Assembly (NCBI RefSeq): GCF_014336955.1
Contig: NZ_QRAI01000001.1
Span: 1,116,001-1,180,000 of the forward strand
DNA: 64,000 nucleotides
Reading direction: 5' to 3'
From: Saccharophagus sp. K07
GTDB taxonomy: Bacteria; Pseudomonadota; Gammaproteobacteria; Pseudomonadales; Cellvibrionaceae
In this document: positions 1-7,543 of the stretch, in pieces
Layout of the letters: each line of letters starts with the position of its first letter
Numbering within the stretch: position 1 is the first letter of the stretch
Made by a program: the position numbers and the translations under genes
Notes under the pieces: generated by a model
What the model was told of the DNA's origin: nothing
What the model saw: the letters and a program-made list of their open reading frames with translations, nothing else
The model's database searches: none

Positions 1-295
1 CCAGAACAGTCAAGCGCGGTTCGGGTGAGTGCAACAGGTAAAACAGAATCAAGCGTTCGAAGTAGTGACCCAACCGCCGGTTGAGGTAAGCCGCCATAAA
101 TTCTTCCAGCGCATGGGGCTCGCGTTCGAGCTGCTTGAGCCAAGTGCTGAGTACTTCTGGAGATTGGCTAGGGGCAAATCTCTGGAAGGGTGGGAGGGAC
201 AACAACAGATCAAATGGCGGCGCAAGGGTCCAGCACAGGTCTTTGACCAGCGGGTGGCGAAAGTCTGTAGGGGTGGGGTGTGTTTGGGCTTGCAG
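1..295 (-). CDS. DUF1853 family protein (5' part, runs off the window)
   Basis: Read on the minus strand, an open frame runs from 295 to the window edge and gives about 98 residues. Near its N-terminus is FRHPLVKDLCWTLA, followed by a leucine- and proline-rich stretch and then RRLGHYFERLILFYLL; this is the usual opening of DUF1853 proteins, which I know as neighbours of nadK in Pseudomonas. The function of the family is unknown to me. The frame has an upstream in-frame stop (TAA) and no ATG, GTG or TTG before the conserved FRHP motif; the only plausible start is CTG at 295, which sits 8 nt after a good AAGGAG. It is divergent from nadK. The 3' part lies outside the window. Confident in the family, less so in the start codon. 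Confidence 0.8.
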   Translation of the reverse strand, partial: MQAQTHPTPTDFRHPLVKDLCWTLAPPFDLLLSLPPFQRFAPSQSPEVLSTWLKQLEREPHALEEFMAAYLNRRLGHYFERLILFYLLHSPEPRLTVL

Positions 296-303
296 AGCGG
301 GAT

Positions 304-309
304 CTCCTT
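304..309 (-). promoter_or_regulatory. Shine-Dalgarno that selects a CTG start
   Basis: AAGGAG on the minus strand, 8 nt before the CTG codon at 295. It is the only ribosome-binding-like sequence between the upstream in-frame stop and the conserved N-terminus of the DUF1853 protein, so it supports initiation at CTG. Confidence 0.5.
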
Positions 310-347
310 GTTACTTCTTTACCTGAACTGGCTAGTTGGAAAGAGCT

Positions 348-378
348 GTTTACCTGGATCAACGCGGTTTACCTGGAT
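348..378 (+). repeat. 12-bp direct repeat upstream of nadK
   Basis: GTTTACCTGGAT occurs at 348-359 and again at 367-378, a 19-bp period, between the divergent DUF1853 and nadK genes. It could be a local duplication or a pair of protein-binding sites. No function is evident. Confidence 0.6.
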
Positions 379-429
379 AGGACTGCGGCATTTCCGGATA
401 ATAGGCGTTTTCGTTCGCGGAAACACGGT

Positions 430-1317
430 ATGAGCCAATTCAAAAAGATCGGCCTCGTAGGGCGCCTCGGTAGCGAGGCTGCGTACTATTCACTGCAACG
501 TCTCATTCTGTTTCTGCAAAAACAGGGTGTGGAGATTTTCCTTGATGAGGAAACTGCCGCATCCGCTCCTGTCACCAAACTGCCGCGCCTGGAGCGCGAC
601 GCGCTCGCGGATCAATGCGATTTGGTCATAGTCGTCGGCGGCGACGGCAGCTTGTTGAGCACGGCGCGCAGCATGTGTCGCACGGGAGTGCCGTTGCTGG
701 GGATTAACCGCGGACGCCTGGGATTTCTCACCGACATATTGCCGGAGGAAATCGAGCGCAAAGTCGGCGCGGTATTGGAAGGTCGATACATTTCTGAAAG
801 CCGCTTTTTACTGGATTGCCATGTGTATCGCGGCGGTCAGCTGATGAGTTCGGGCACAGCCTTGAACGATGTGGTGCTGCACCCCGGCGAATACATCCGC
901 ATGATCGAGTTTGAACTCTACATAGATAAAGAATTTGTTTACCGTCAGCGCTCTGACGGTTTGATTATCTCCACCCCCACGGGCTCCACTGCTTATGCTC
1001 TCAGCGTCGGTGGGCCGATTATGCATCCCGGTCTGGATGCGATAGTTGTAGTGCCGCTTAATCCCCACACTCTCAGCAGTCGTCCTATAGTTGTACATGG
1101 TGACGCCGAAATACGCGTTGTTGTCGGCGACCAACGCGATATTCGGCCTCACGTCACTTGCGATGGGCAAACTCACCAGGTTACGACGGTGGACGATGAA
1201 ATTGTGGTGCGTAAAAAACCGGAAAAGCTGTGTCTTATCCATCCAGAGGATCACGACTTCTACGAAATTTGCCGCAACAAGCTCGGTTGGGCTTCTCATT
1301 CCGGTAACGGGTATTGA
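430..1317 (+). CDS. nadK: NAD kinase
   Basis: Phosphorylates NAD to NADP with ATP or polyphosphate in the cytoplasm. The 295-residue product begins MSQFKKIGLVGR and carries the diagnostic GGDGS at residues 70-74, then TALNDVVLH (the usual NE motif, here ND) and the glycine-rich DGLIISTPTGSTAYALS. Length matches bacterial NadK (about 290 residues). The frame is open further upstream, but the ATG at 430 gives the canonical N-terminus. It is followed after 9 nt by the metallophosphatase gene, so the two are probably cotranscribed, as in Pseudomonas. Confidence 0.97.
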   Translation: MSQFKKIGLVGRLGSEAAYYSLQRLILFLQKQGVEIFLDEETAASAPVTKLPRLERDALADQCDLVIVVGGDGSLLSTARSMCRTGVPLLGINRGRLGFLTDILPEEIERKVGAVLEGRYISESRFLLDCHVYRGGQLMSSGTALNDVVLHPGEYIRMIEFELYIDKEFVYRQRSDGLIISTPTGSTAYALSVGGPIMHPGLDAIVVVPLNPHTLSSRPIVVHGDAEIRVVVGDQRDIRPHVTCDGQTHQVTTVDDEIVVRKKPEKLCLIHPEDHDFYEICRNKLGWASHSGNGY

Positions 1318-1326
1318 GGATCGACC

Positions 1327-2298
1327 ATGACCGGACAAGAGCGGGTGTGGCGGGGGTACGACATCATTGGTGATGTGCACGGCTGTGCTTTCACTCTTGA
1401 AAAACTGCTGCACAAATTGGGTTATGAACGCGTTAATGGGGTGTACCAGCACCCGGAGCGGCAGGCGATTTTTGTTGGCGATATAGTCGATCGCGGGCCG
1501 CATATCCGCGAAGCGTTACATCTTGTAAAAGCCATGACCGATGCGGGAGTTGCCCGCTGCGTCATGGGTAATCACGAATTCAATGCCATCTGTTACACCA
1601 CTCCAGCGCCTCCCGAAACGGGCCAGACGCACGTCCGCGCCCATACCCAGCGGCACAACCGCCTAATCGCCGAAACACTTGCGCAACTCGCCGCTTACCC
1701 CGAGGAGTGGCGCATGTTTTTGGAATGGTTCAAGACTTTGCCGCTCTTTCTCGAACTGCCCGGGTTTCGCGTGGTGCATGCCTGTTGGGATCATAAGTTG
1801 ATCGATGAATACAAAAGTCGTTATGGCAGCGGTTTGTTTCGCGAAGAGTTGATCGTAGAGTCCATGGACTCCAATAGTTTTGCCGGCAGAGTTTTTGATC
1901 GTCTGACCCGGGGAACGGGAATTCCTCTGCCAGAGGGGACCACGATCATAGGACGGGATGGATACGTGCGTGATTCCTTCCGCACCAAGTTCTGGGCGGA
2001 AAATCCGCAAACTTATCGCGACGTTGTGTTTCAGCCCGACCCTCTGCCGGAATACATCGCGGATCGGCCCCTATCGCCCAGCGAAAGCGAGCAATTGTTG
2101 CGCTATGGCACAGACGAGCCGCCTGTGTTCGTCGGACATTACTGGCTGCAGGGAACGCCCAAACCATTGCGTCCCAATGTGGCCTGCCTGGATTACAGCG
2201 CAGTGAAATTTGGTCGCTTGGTTGCTTATAGATTTGATGGTGAGAGCAAACTGTCGCCGACAAAATTTGTCTGGGTGTATGTCGACCCCGAGAGTTGA
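1327..2298 (+). CDS. Calcineurin-like metallophosphoesterase
   Basis: A 323-residue cytosolic phosphoesterase of the PP2A/PrpE-like superfamily. The metal-binding signature is complete: GDVHG near residue 17, GDIVDRG near residue 58 and GNHEF near residue 85, with later histidines (VVHACWD and VGHYW) that complete the dinuclear site. The substrate cannot be read from sequence; relatives include protein phosphatases and diadenosine tetraphosphatases. It starts 9 nt after nadK and precedes the rhomboid gene, the same order as in Pseudomonas, which suggests a conserved housekeeping operon. Confidence 0.9.
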   Translation: MTGQERVWRGYDIIGDVHGCAFTLEKLLHKLGYERVNGVYQHPERQAIFVGDIVDRGPHIREALHLVKAMTDAGVARCVMGNHEFNAICYTTPAPPETGQTHVRAHTQRHNRLIAETLAQLAAYPEEWRMFLEWFKTLPLFLELPGFRVVHACWDHKLIDEYKSRYGSGLFREELIVESMDSNSFAGRVFDRLTRGTGIPLPEGTTIIGRDGYVRDSFRTKFWAENPQTYRDVVFQPDPLPEYIADRPLSPSESEQLLRYGTDEPPVFVGHYWLQGTPKPLRPNVACLDYSAVKFGRLVAYRFDGESKLSPTKFVWVYVDPES

Positions 2299-2355
2299 CC
2301 ACCCACGGAGAAACAACTTGATAAACACATTTGGAACTAGCTTGGCAGGGCAGCG

Positions 2356-3216
2356 ATGCCCATGGTGAAACTGTGCAGTTTTGCACCGGGACAAGTGCTT
2401 GCCCCTCTATTCGAACAATTGGATGCGCAGGGCGTGCGGTATGAGCTGCGCGATGCGAATGGCGTAGCCGAACTCTGGGTGGATGACGGCCATTTGGAAT
2501 CCGCCGCGCAAGTGTTGGATCAGCTGCGCGAGAAGAATCCTCAGCCTTCGCAGATGTCTCGTGCCGAGATTGCCAAAGCCTTTTTGAGAACTTGGCCGAT
2601 CAGCATCGTCACCATCGCCTTGGGTTTCGCGGGTTTTTTTCTGACGGAATATCGACCGGAATGGATACCGGGATTTACCTTTACCAAAATCACCGTCTTT
2701 GTGACTTATCTGGCCTCGTCCACTTTTACTGAAACCTATTGGATTCACCATGAGTGGTGGCGTTTGATTACACCGGCGTTTCTCCACTTCGGCATTTGGC
2801 ACGTGTTGTTTAACAGTCTTGCCATGTGGGAGCTGGGCCGCCGCCTGGAATTTGTGTTGCCGCGTTCTATTTTTCTGGTTCTGTTATTGGCGACTGGCGT
2901 TATGGCCAATGTGGTCCAATATTGGTTGCCAGGGTCAGCCATTTTTGGCGGTTTGTCTGGCGTAATCTTCGGCTTGTTTGGTGCGATTGCGGTGCTTTAT
3001 AGACGCACAGCATCTCCGATTTTGAAACTGCCCAAAGGGCTCTATATCCTTGCGGCCGTGTCTTTGGTGGTGTTGCCGGTCATACTGGAAAAAACCGTCT
3101 CCATTCATGTCGCCAATGGCGCCCATATTGGGGGGCTGGTGGCCGGGCTGGCGTTTGGCCTGTTGTTGCCCACCCGTTTTGTGCGTGATTTTGGGTTCCA
3201 GGATTCACGCACTTAA
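2356..3216 (+). CDS. glpG: Rhomboid intramembrane serine protease, GlpG-like
   Basis: Cleaves transmembrane substrates within the inner membrane. The 286-residue protein has a soluble N-terminal domain (about residues 1-75, as in E. coli GlpG) followed by six or so hydrophobic helices. The catalytic serine lies in GGLSGVIFG (Ser201 by codon count) and the catalytic histidine in GAHIGG (His257); HVLFNSLAMWELG provides the conserved HxxxN region of helix 2. All active-site elements are intact. A second Met at residue 3 could also initiate. It lies between the phosphatase and yeaC on the plus strand. Confidence 0.93.
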   Translation: MPMVKLCSFAPGQVLAPLFEQLDAQGVRYELRDANGVAELWVDDGHLESAAQVLDQLREKNPQPSQMSRAEIAKAFLRTWPISIVTIALGFAGFFLTEYRPEWIPGFTFTKITVFVTYLASSTFTETYWIHHEWWRLITPAFLHFGIWHVLFNSLAMWELGRRLEFVLPRSIFLVLLLATGVMANVVQYWLPGSAIFGGLSGVIFGLFGAIAVLYRRTASPILKLPKGLYILAAVSLVVLPVILEKTVSIHVANGAHIGGLVAGLAFGLLLPTRFVRDFGFQDSRT

Positions 3217-3249
3217 TTTCAACACTCCTGATCCCTGTAGGTGTTCTAA

Positions 3250-3516
3250 GTGGAATCCCATATACAAGCAGTACTGGCGGCCATGACGCCGCAGATTTAC
3301 GAGAGCTTCAAGCGGGCAATTGAACTGCGCAAATGGCCAGATGGTCGAGTATTGAGCGAGCAGCAATTGCGGACTTGTATGGAGGCGGTGATTGCCTATG
3401 AGCATCACCATGTCCCGCTTGAGCAGCGCACCGGCTATGTGCCGCCCAAAGAAGAAGCGTGCGAAGACGAAAGCCATATTCACACGCGCGAAACCCCGCT
3501 GGTCTGGCGGGACTAA
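3250..3516 (+). CDS. yeaC: YeaC-like DUF1315 protein
   Basis: An 88-residue small cytosolic protein with the DUF1315 signature MTPQIYESFKRAIELRKWP followed by QLRTCMEAVIAYEHH and RTGYVPPK. Function is unknown. The start is taken as GTG at 3250, preceded by TAGGTG at a normal distance; E. coli YeaC likewise has about ten residues before the MTP motif. An internal ATG at 3283 would remove these. It sits 51 nt before pepN, a linkage also found in Pseudomonas. Confidence 0.85.
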   Translation: MESHIQAVLAAMTPQIYESFKRAIELRKWPDGRVLSEQQLRTCMEAVIAYEHHHVPLEQRTGYVPPKEEACEDESHIHTRETPLVWRD

Positions 3517-3567
3517 AAATCCACATCTTTCTGCCAGGGACGGCAGCCATGCTTTCTGAGGTCGCAA

Positions 3568-6231
3568 ATGACGGTTGCCCATCCCAAAACGGTTTATTTA
3601 AAAGACTATCAACCACCGCGGTTTCGAATTCAGCAAACTAAGCTCCACTTTACCTTGCGCGAACAGTTCACTGAGGTGAAAGCTGTTCTGCAGTTGGAGC
3701 GTCAGCCAGGCAGTGATGAGCGCGAGCTGCGTCTGCACGGTCAGGAGTTGCAGTTACAGGAGTTGCGCTTGGATGGACGGCTATTGGGCGAAGGGGAATA
3801 TGAATTGACGGAAGAGGAGTTAATTGTTTTTTCCGTTCCCGAGCGTTTCGAACTCAGCAGTGTGGTTCACATAGAACCCCATAAAAACACGGCGCTGGAA
3901 GGGCTGTATCAGTCGCGCGGCTTGTACTGTACCCAATGCGAGGCGGAAGGTTTCCGCAAGATCACCTTTTACCTCGACCGGCCGGATGTGCTGAGCGTTT
4001 TCACCACCACCATAGTGGCGCCAGCTGGCGATTTTCCAGTGTTGTTGTCTAACGGCAACAAGATTGAATCAGGAACCAATGCCGACGGCACCCACTACGC
4101 AACCTGGCATGACCCTTTTCCTAAACCCGCTTATTTGTTCGCCCTGGTCGCCGGCAAGTTGAGCTGTGTGGAAGACCACTTCGTCACCATGAGTGGCCGG
4201 AAGGTAACGCTGCAGATTTTTGTCGAGGACAAGGATCTGGATAAATGCGAGCACGCCATGCGCTCACTGAAAAACGCTATGAAGTGGGACGAAGAGGTCT
4301 ACGGGCGCGAGTACGATCTGGACATCTTCATGATCGTTGCGGTCGACGATTTCAATATGGGGGCCATGGAGAACAAGGGGCTGAATATCTTTAATACCTC
4401 CTGTGTACTGGCCAATCCGCGTACCACAACCGACCTCGGCTTTCAGCGGGTGGAAGGGGTGGTGGCCCACGAATATTTCCACAACTGGTCCGGCAACCGC
4501 GTTACCTGCCGCGATTGGTTCCAACTAAGCCTGAAAGAAGGTTTCACCGTATTCCGCGATTCCGAATTCTCCGCCGATATGGGCGCACGCATCGTCAAAC
4601 GAGTGGAAGATGTGCAGCTGCTGCGCACCCTGCAATTTGCCGAGGATGCGGGCCCCATGTCCCACCCGGTGCAGCCTGCATCGTTTATTGAGATTTCCAA
4701 CTTTTACACATTGACCGTGTACGAAAAAGGCGCCGAGGTGGTGCGTATGATCCATACGCTGCTCGGCCCGGAATTGTTCCGCCGCGGCACGGATTTATAT
4801 TTTGAGCGGCACGACGGCCAAGCGGTCACCATCGAGGATTTTGTCCAAGCCATGGTGGATGTGTCCGGACGTGATTTCAGCCAGTTTATGAACTGGTATA
4901 GGCAGGCGGGAACGCCGGTAGTGAAAGCGCAAGATCACTACGATGCAGAAACGCGCCAGTACCACCTGACCTTGTCGCAGTCCTGCCCGTCAACGCCCGA
5001 AGCTACTGCTGAGCAAAAAGCCCCGTTCCATATCCCGGTGGCCATGGGGTTGCTTGGCGAAGCCGGTGCGCTGCGCCTGCAGCTTGCGGGGCAGGAGGTC
5101 GACGACCTGCCTGCCGACAACACCCATCTGGTGCTCGAGCTGACCGAGCGGGAGCAGACCTTTGTTTTTGAAAATGTCCCTGAAAAACCGGTGCCGTCGT
5201 TGCTGCGCAATTTCTCCGCACCAGTAAAACTGGAATACGCCTATGCGCCGGACGACCTGCTGCGCATCATTACCACCGACGACGACGGCTTCTGCCGGTG
5301 GGACGCTGCGCAGCAGCTGGGCATTATGGCGATACAAGCCAATCAAACTGATGCCGCTTTTAAAGCGCAGGACTTGGCCAACGCCTTCAAGCTGGTGCTG
5401 GACGATGCGAGTCTGGACCCGGCGCTGGTCGCTTTGATGTTGGATTTGCCCTCTGAAACCTATCTTGGGGAACAGCAGGCGGTGGTCGATGTCGATGGCA
5501 ATTACCGAGCGCGCAGAGCCGTGCAAGTGCAGTTGGCTGAGGCGCTGGAGGGCGGGCTGCGGGACGTCTATTTGCGCTGCCAACAAGCTCTGTCACCTTT
5601 GGGCGACAGCGTGGAAGGCAAGGCGATTGCGCTGCGCAGTCTGCGCAACCGTGCGCTGTCCTATCTGACGCTCCTGTACAAACAGGAATACCGCAGCTGG
5701 TGCGAACGGCAGTTTGCATCCAGCACCAATATGACGGATGTGCTGGCGGCGTTGACCTGTGCGGTGCAAAGTCAGGATCCGGATATTCAGCCGTTTAGAA
5801 CCCGGGCGTTGCAAGAGTTTTACGATCGCTGGCAGCACGAGCCCTTGGTGGTCAATCAGTGGCTGTCCGTGCAAGCTGCCGATCCAGGAGAAGGAGCGCT
5901 CGCGCGGGTGAAAGACCTGTTGCAATCGCCGGCCTTCGATATTCGCAACCCTAACAAGGTGCGCAGTTTGATCGGGGTATTTGCCACCCAGAATCCGCGC
6001 AATTTCCATGCGGTCGACGGCGAAGGTTATGTATTTCTCGCCGATCAGATTTTGCTGCTCAATCAGCAGAACCCGCAGATCGCCGCGCGCTTGCTGACGC
6101 CTTTGACGAAATGGCGGCGGTTTGATGCTCATCGCCAGCATTTGATGCGCGATCAACTGCGGCGCATAGCCAGGGTATCCAAACTTTCCAAGGACGTGTA
6201 CGAAGTTGTGAATAAATCATTGGTGGAGTGA
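3568..6231 (+). CDS. pepN: Aminopeptidase N
   Basis: An M1-family zinc metallo-aminopeptidase that removes N-terminal residues from peptides in the cytoplasm. The 887-residue protein has the exopeptidase motif GAMEN starting at residue 265, the zinc site HEYFHNW with His301 and His305, and the third ligand Glu324 in LKEGFTVF. N-terminal beta domain, catalytic domain, and the C-terminal helical domain typical of PepN (870 residues in E. coli) are all present. GAGGT lies just before the start. Its stop is 5 nt before the cytochrome b561 start, whose Shine-Dalgarno lies inside the pepN end. Confidence 0.97.
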   Translation: MTVAHPKTVYLKDYQPPRFRIQQTKLHFTLREQFTEVKAVLQLERQPGSDERELRLHGQELQLQELRLDGRLLGEGEYELTEEELIVFSVPERFELSSVVHIEPHKNTALEGLYQSRGLYCTQCEAEGFRKITFYLDRPDVLSVFTTTIVAPAGDFPVLLSNGNKIESGTNADGTHYATWHDPFPKPAYLFALVAGKLSCVEDHFVTMSGRKVTLQIFVEDKDLDKCEHAMRSLKNAMKWDEEVYGREYDLDIFMIVAVDDFNMGAMENKGLNIFNTSCVLANPRTTTDLGFQRVEGVVAHEYFHNWSGNRVTCRDWFQLSLKEGFTVFRDSEFSADMGARIVKRVEDVQLLRTLQFAEDAGPMSHPVQPASFIEISNFYTLTVYEKGAEVVRMIHTLLGPELFRRGTDLYFERHDGQAVTIEDFVQAMVDVSGRDFSQFMNWYRQAGTPVVKAQDHYDAETRQYHLTLSQSCPSTPEATAEQKAPFHIPVAMGLLGEAGALRLQLAGQEVDDLPADNTHLVLELTEREQTFVFENVPEKPVPSLLRNFSAPVKLEYAYAPDDLLRIITTDDDGFCRWDAAQQLGIMAIQANQTDAAFKAQDLANAFKLVLDDASLDPALVALMLDLPSETYLGEQQAVVDVDGNYRARRAVQVQLAEALEGGLRDVYLRCQQALSPLGDSVEGKAIALRSLRNRALSYLTLLYKQEYRSWCERQFASSTNMTDVLAALTCAVQSQDPDIQPFRTRALQEFYDRWQHEPLVVNQWLSVQAADPGEGALARVKDLLQSPAFDIRNPNKVRSLIGVFATQNPRNFHAVDGEGYVFLADQILLLNQQNPQIAARLLTPLTKWRRFDAHRQHLMRDQLRRIARVSKLSKDVYEVVNKSLVE

Positions 6232-6236
6232 TCTTT

Positions 6237-6788
6237 ATGAGCTTTTGGCGCTCAAACGAGCGGAGCTATTCGGGTTTCGCAAAACTGCTGCACTGGATAT
6301 CCGCACTGACAGTAGTGGGCTTATTTATTCTCGGTCTGTGGATGACAGGGTTGACTTATTACGACCCCTGGTACCGCCGCGCGCCGGACATCCATAAAAG
6401 CGTCGGAATCGCATTGCTCCTGGTGACGGTGATTCGCTTGATTTATCGGTTTTCCGTCCCATATCCCGGATCTCTGCCGAGTCATTCCAAGTTGGAGCGG
6501 CTGGCGGCCAAGTTGGCCCATGCGGGGTTGTATGTGTTGCTGTTTGTCATGTTTATCTCGGGATATCTCATTACCACGGCGCAGGGCGATCCTTTGGAAG
6601 TGTTTGGCGGTGTGCAGATTCCGTCGTTGATATCGGGTATCGATAATCTGGAGGACCTCGCCGGTGAGATTCACGAAATTGCCGCCTACACTCTCATTGG
6701 CTTGGCGGTCCTGCACGCAGGAGCGGCGTTGAAGCATCATTTCATCGATAAAAATGTCACTGTGCGGCGCATGACCAGCGGCAAATAA
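6237..6788 (+). CDS. Cytochrome b561 family membrane protein
   Basis: A 183-residue four-helix membrane cytochrome expected to bind two b-type hemes and to pass electrons in the inner membrane, possibly from quinol. Visible features: LLHWISALTVVG (heme histidine in helix 1), DIHKSVGIALL (helix 2), KLAHAGLYVLLFVMFISGYL (helix 3) and EIHEIAAYTLIGLAVLHAGAAL (helix 4), then HHF. The frame is open to GTG at 6228, but GGAG at 6225-6228 is 8 nt from the ATG at 6237, which I choose. It is followed by a YceI gene, a pairing seen in many proteobacteria. Confidence 0.9.
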   Translation: MSFWRSNERSYSGFAKLLHWISALTVVGLFILGLWMTGLTYYDPWYRRAPDIHKSVGIALLLVTVIRLIYRFSVPYPGSLPSHSKLERLAAKLAHAGLYVLLFVMFISGYLITTAQGDPLEVFGGVQIPSLISGIDNLEDLAGEIHEIAAYTLIGLAVLHAGAALKHHFIDKNVTVRRMTSGK

Positions 6789-6870
6789 AAATTCAATTCA
6801 TGTTGTATCCCCGCTCCCCGGGGGCATTTAGTAAAAACCCATAAAGAAAGACCATCCTTTGGAGGAAACA

Positions 6871-7461
6871 ATGAAAAAGCGAATTACAGGTGTACTAGCG
6901 GCAGCCGTATTGGGTATGGCCGCACAGGTCGACGCCGCTGACTACGTGGTAGACAAACAGGGCGCTCACGCTTTTGTTCAGTTTCGAGTGAAGCATTTGG
7001 GATACAGCTGGCTGTACGGACGTTTCAACGATTTCGACGGCACCTTCACTTATGACGAGAAGGATCCCAGCAAAAACAAAATCAATGTCACGGTAAAAAT
7101 CGCGAGTCTCGACAGCAACCACGCTGAGCGCGACAAGCATTTGCGCAGCGCGGATTTTCTGGACGCGAGCAAATTCCCGACGGCGACTTTTACCAGTACT
7201 GCTTATAAACCCACAGGCGAGAAAACTGCCGAACTCACCGGCGATCTCACTCTGCACGGTGTAACCAAACCCATCACCATCCAAGTGGAGCATATCGGTG
7301 CAGGTAATGATCCTTGGGGCGGCTATCGTGCGGGCTTTGAAGGCCGAGCCACCATCAAGCCAGAAGAGTGGGGCATTGCCATGGCTAAACTCGGGCCTGC
7401 TTCTCAGGAAGTGGAATTGTTTTTGACCGTAGAAGGCGTGCGTAAAGACGGGAAAAAATAA
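6871..7461 (+). CDS. yceI: YceI family periplasmic lipid-binding protein
   Basis: A 196-residue secreted protein with a signal peptide ([18 protein letters not shown], cleavage near VDA-ADY). The mature part is a YceI beta-barrel: [18 protein letters not shown] at the start, [20 protein letters not shown] in the middle and [12 protein letters not shown] near the end. Relatives bind long isoprenoid chains in a lipocalin-like barrel. GGAGG lies 5 nt before the ATG, which decides the start over the upstream TTG. It follows a cytochrome b561 gene, which suggests a shared electron-transfer or quinone-related role. Confidence 0.92.
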   Translation: MKKRITGVLAAAVLGMAAQVDAADYVVDKQGAHAFVQFRVKHLGYSWLYGRFNDFDGTFTYDEKDPSKNKINVTVKIASLDSNHAERDKHLRSADFLDASKFPTATFTSTAYKPTGEKTAELTGDLTLHGVTKPITIQVEHIGAGNDPWGGYRAGFEGRATIKPEEWGIAMAKLGPASQEVELFLTVEGVRKDGKK

Positions 7462-7478
7462 TTTGTAACTGGATAAAC

Positions 7479-7513
7479 AAAAAAGCGCTGGTTGTTTAAC
7501 CAGCGCTTTTTTT
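7479..7513. terminator. Bidirectional intrinsic terminator
   Basis: The arms AAGCGCTGGTT and AACCAGCGCTT form an 11-bp stem with a short GTTT loop, flanked by an A run on the left and a T run on the right. It stands between the convergent yceI and the minus-strand lipoprotein gene and can serve both. Confidence 0.9.
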
Positions 7514-7543
7514 ATGCCTGTTGCTTGAATCTGGCCGAGATAA

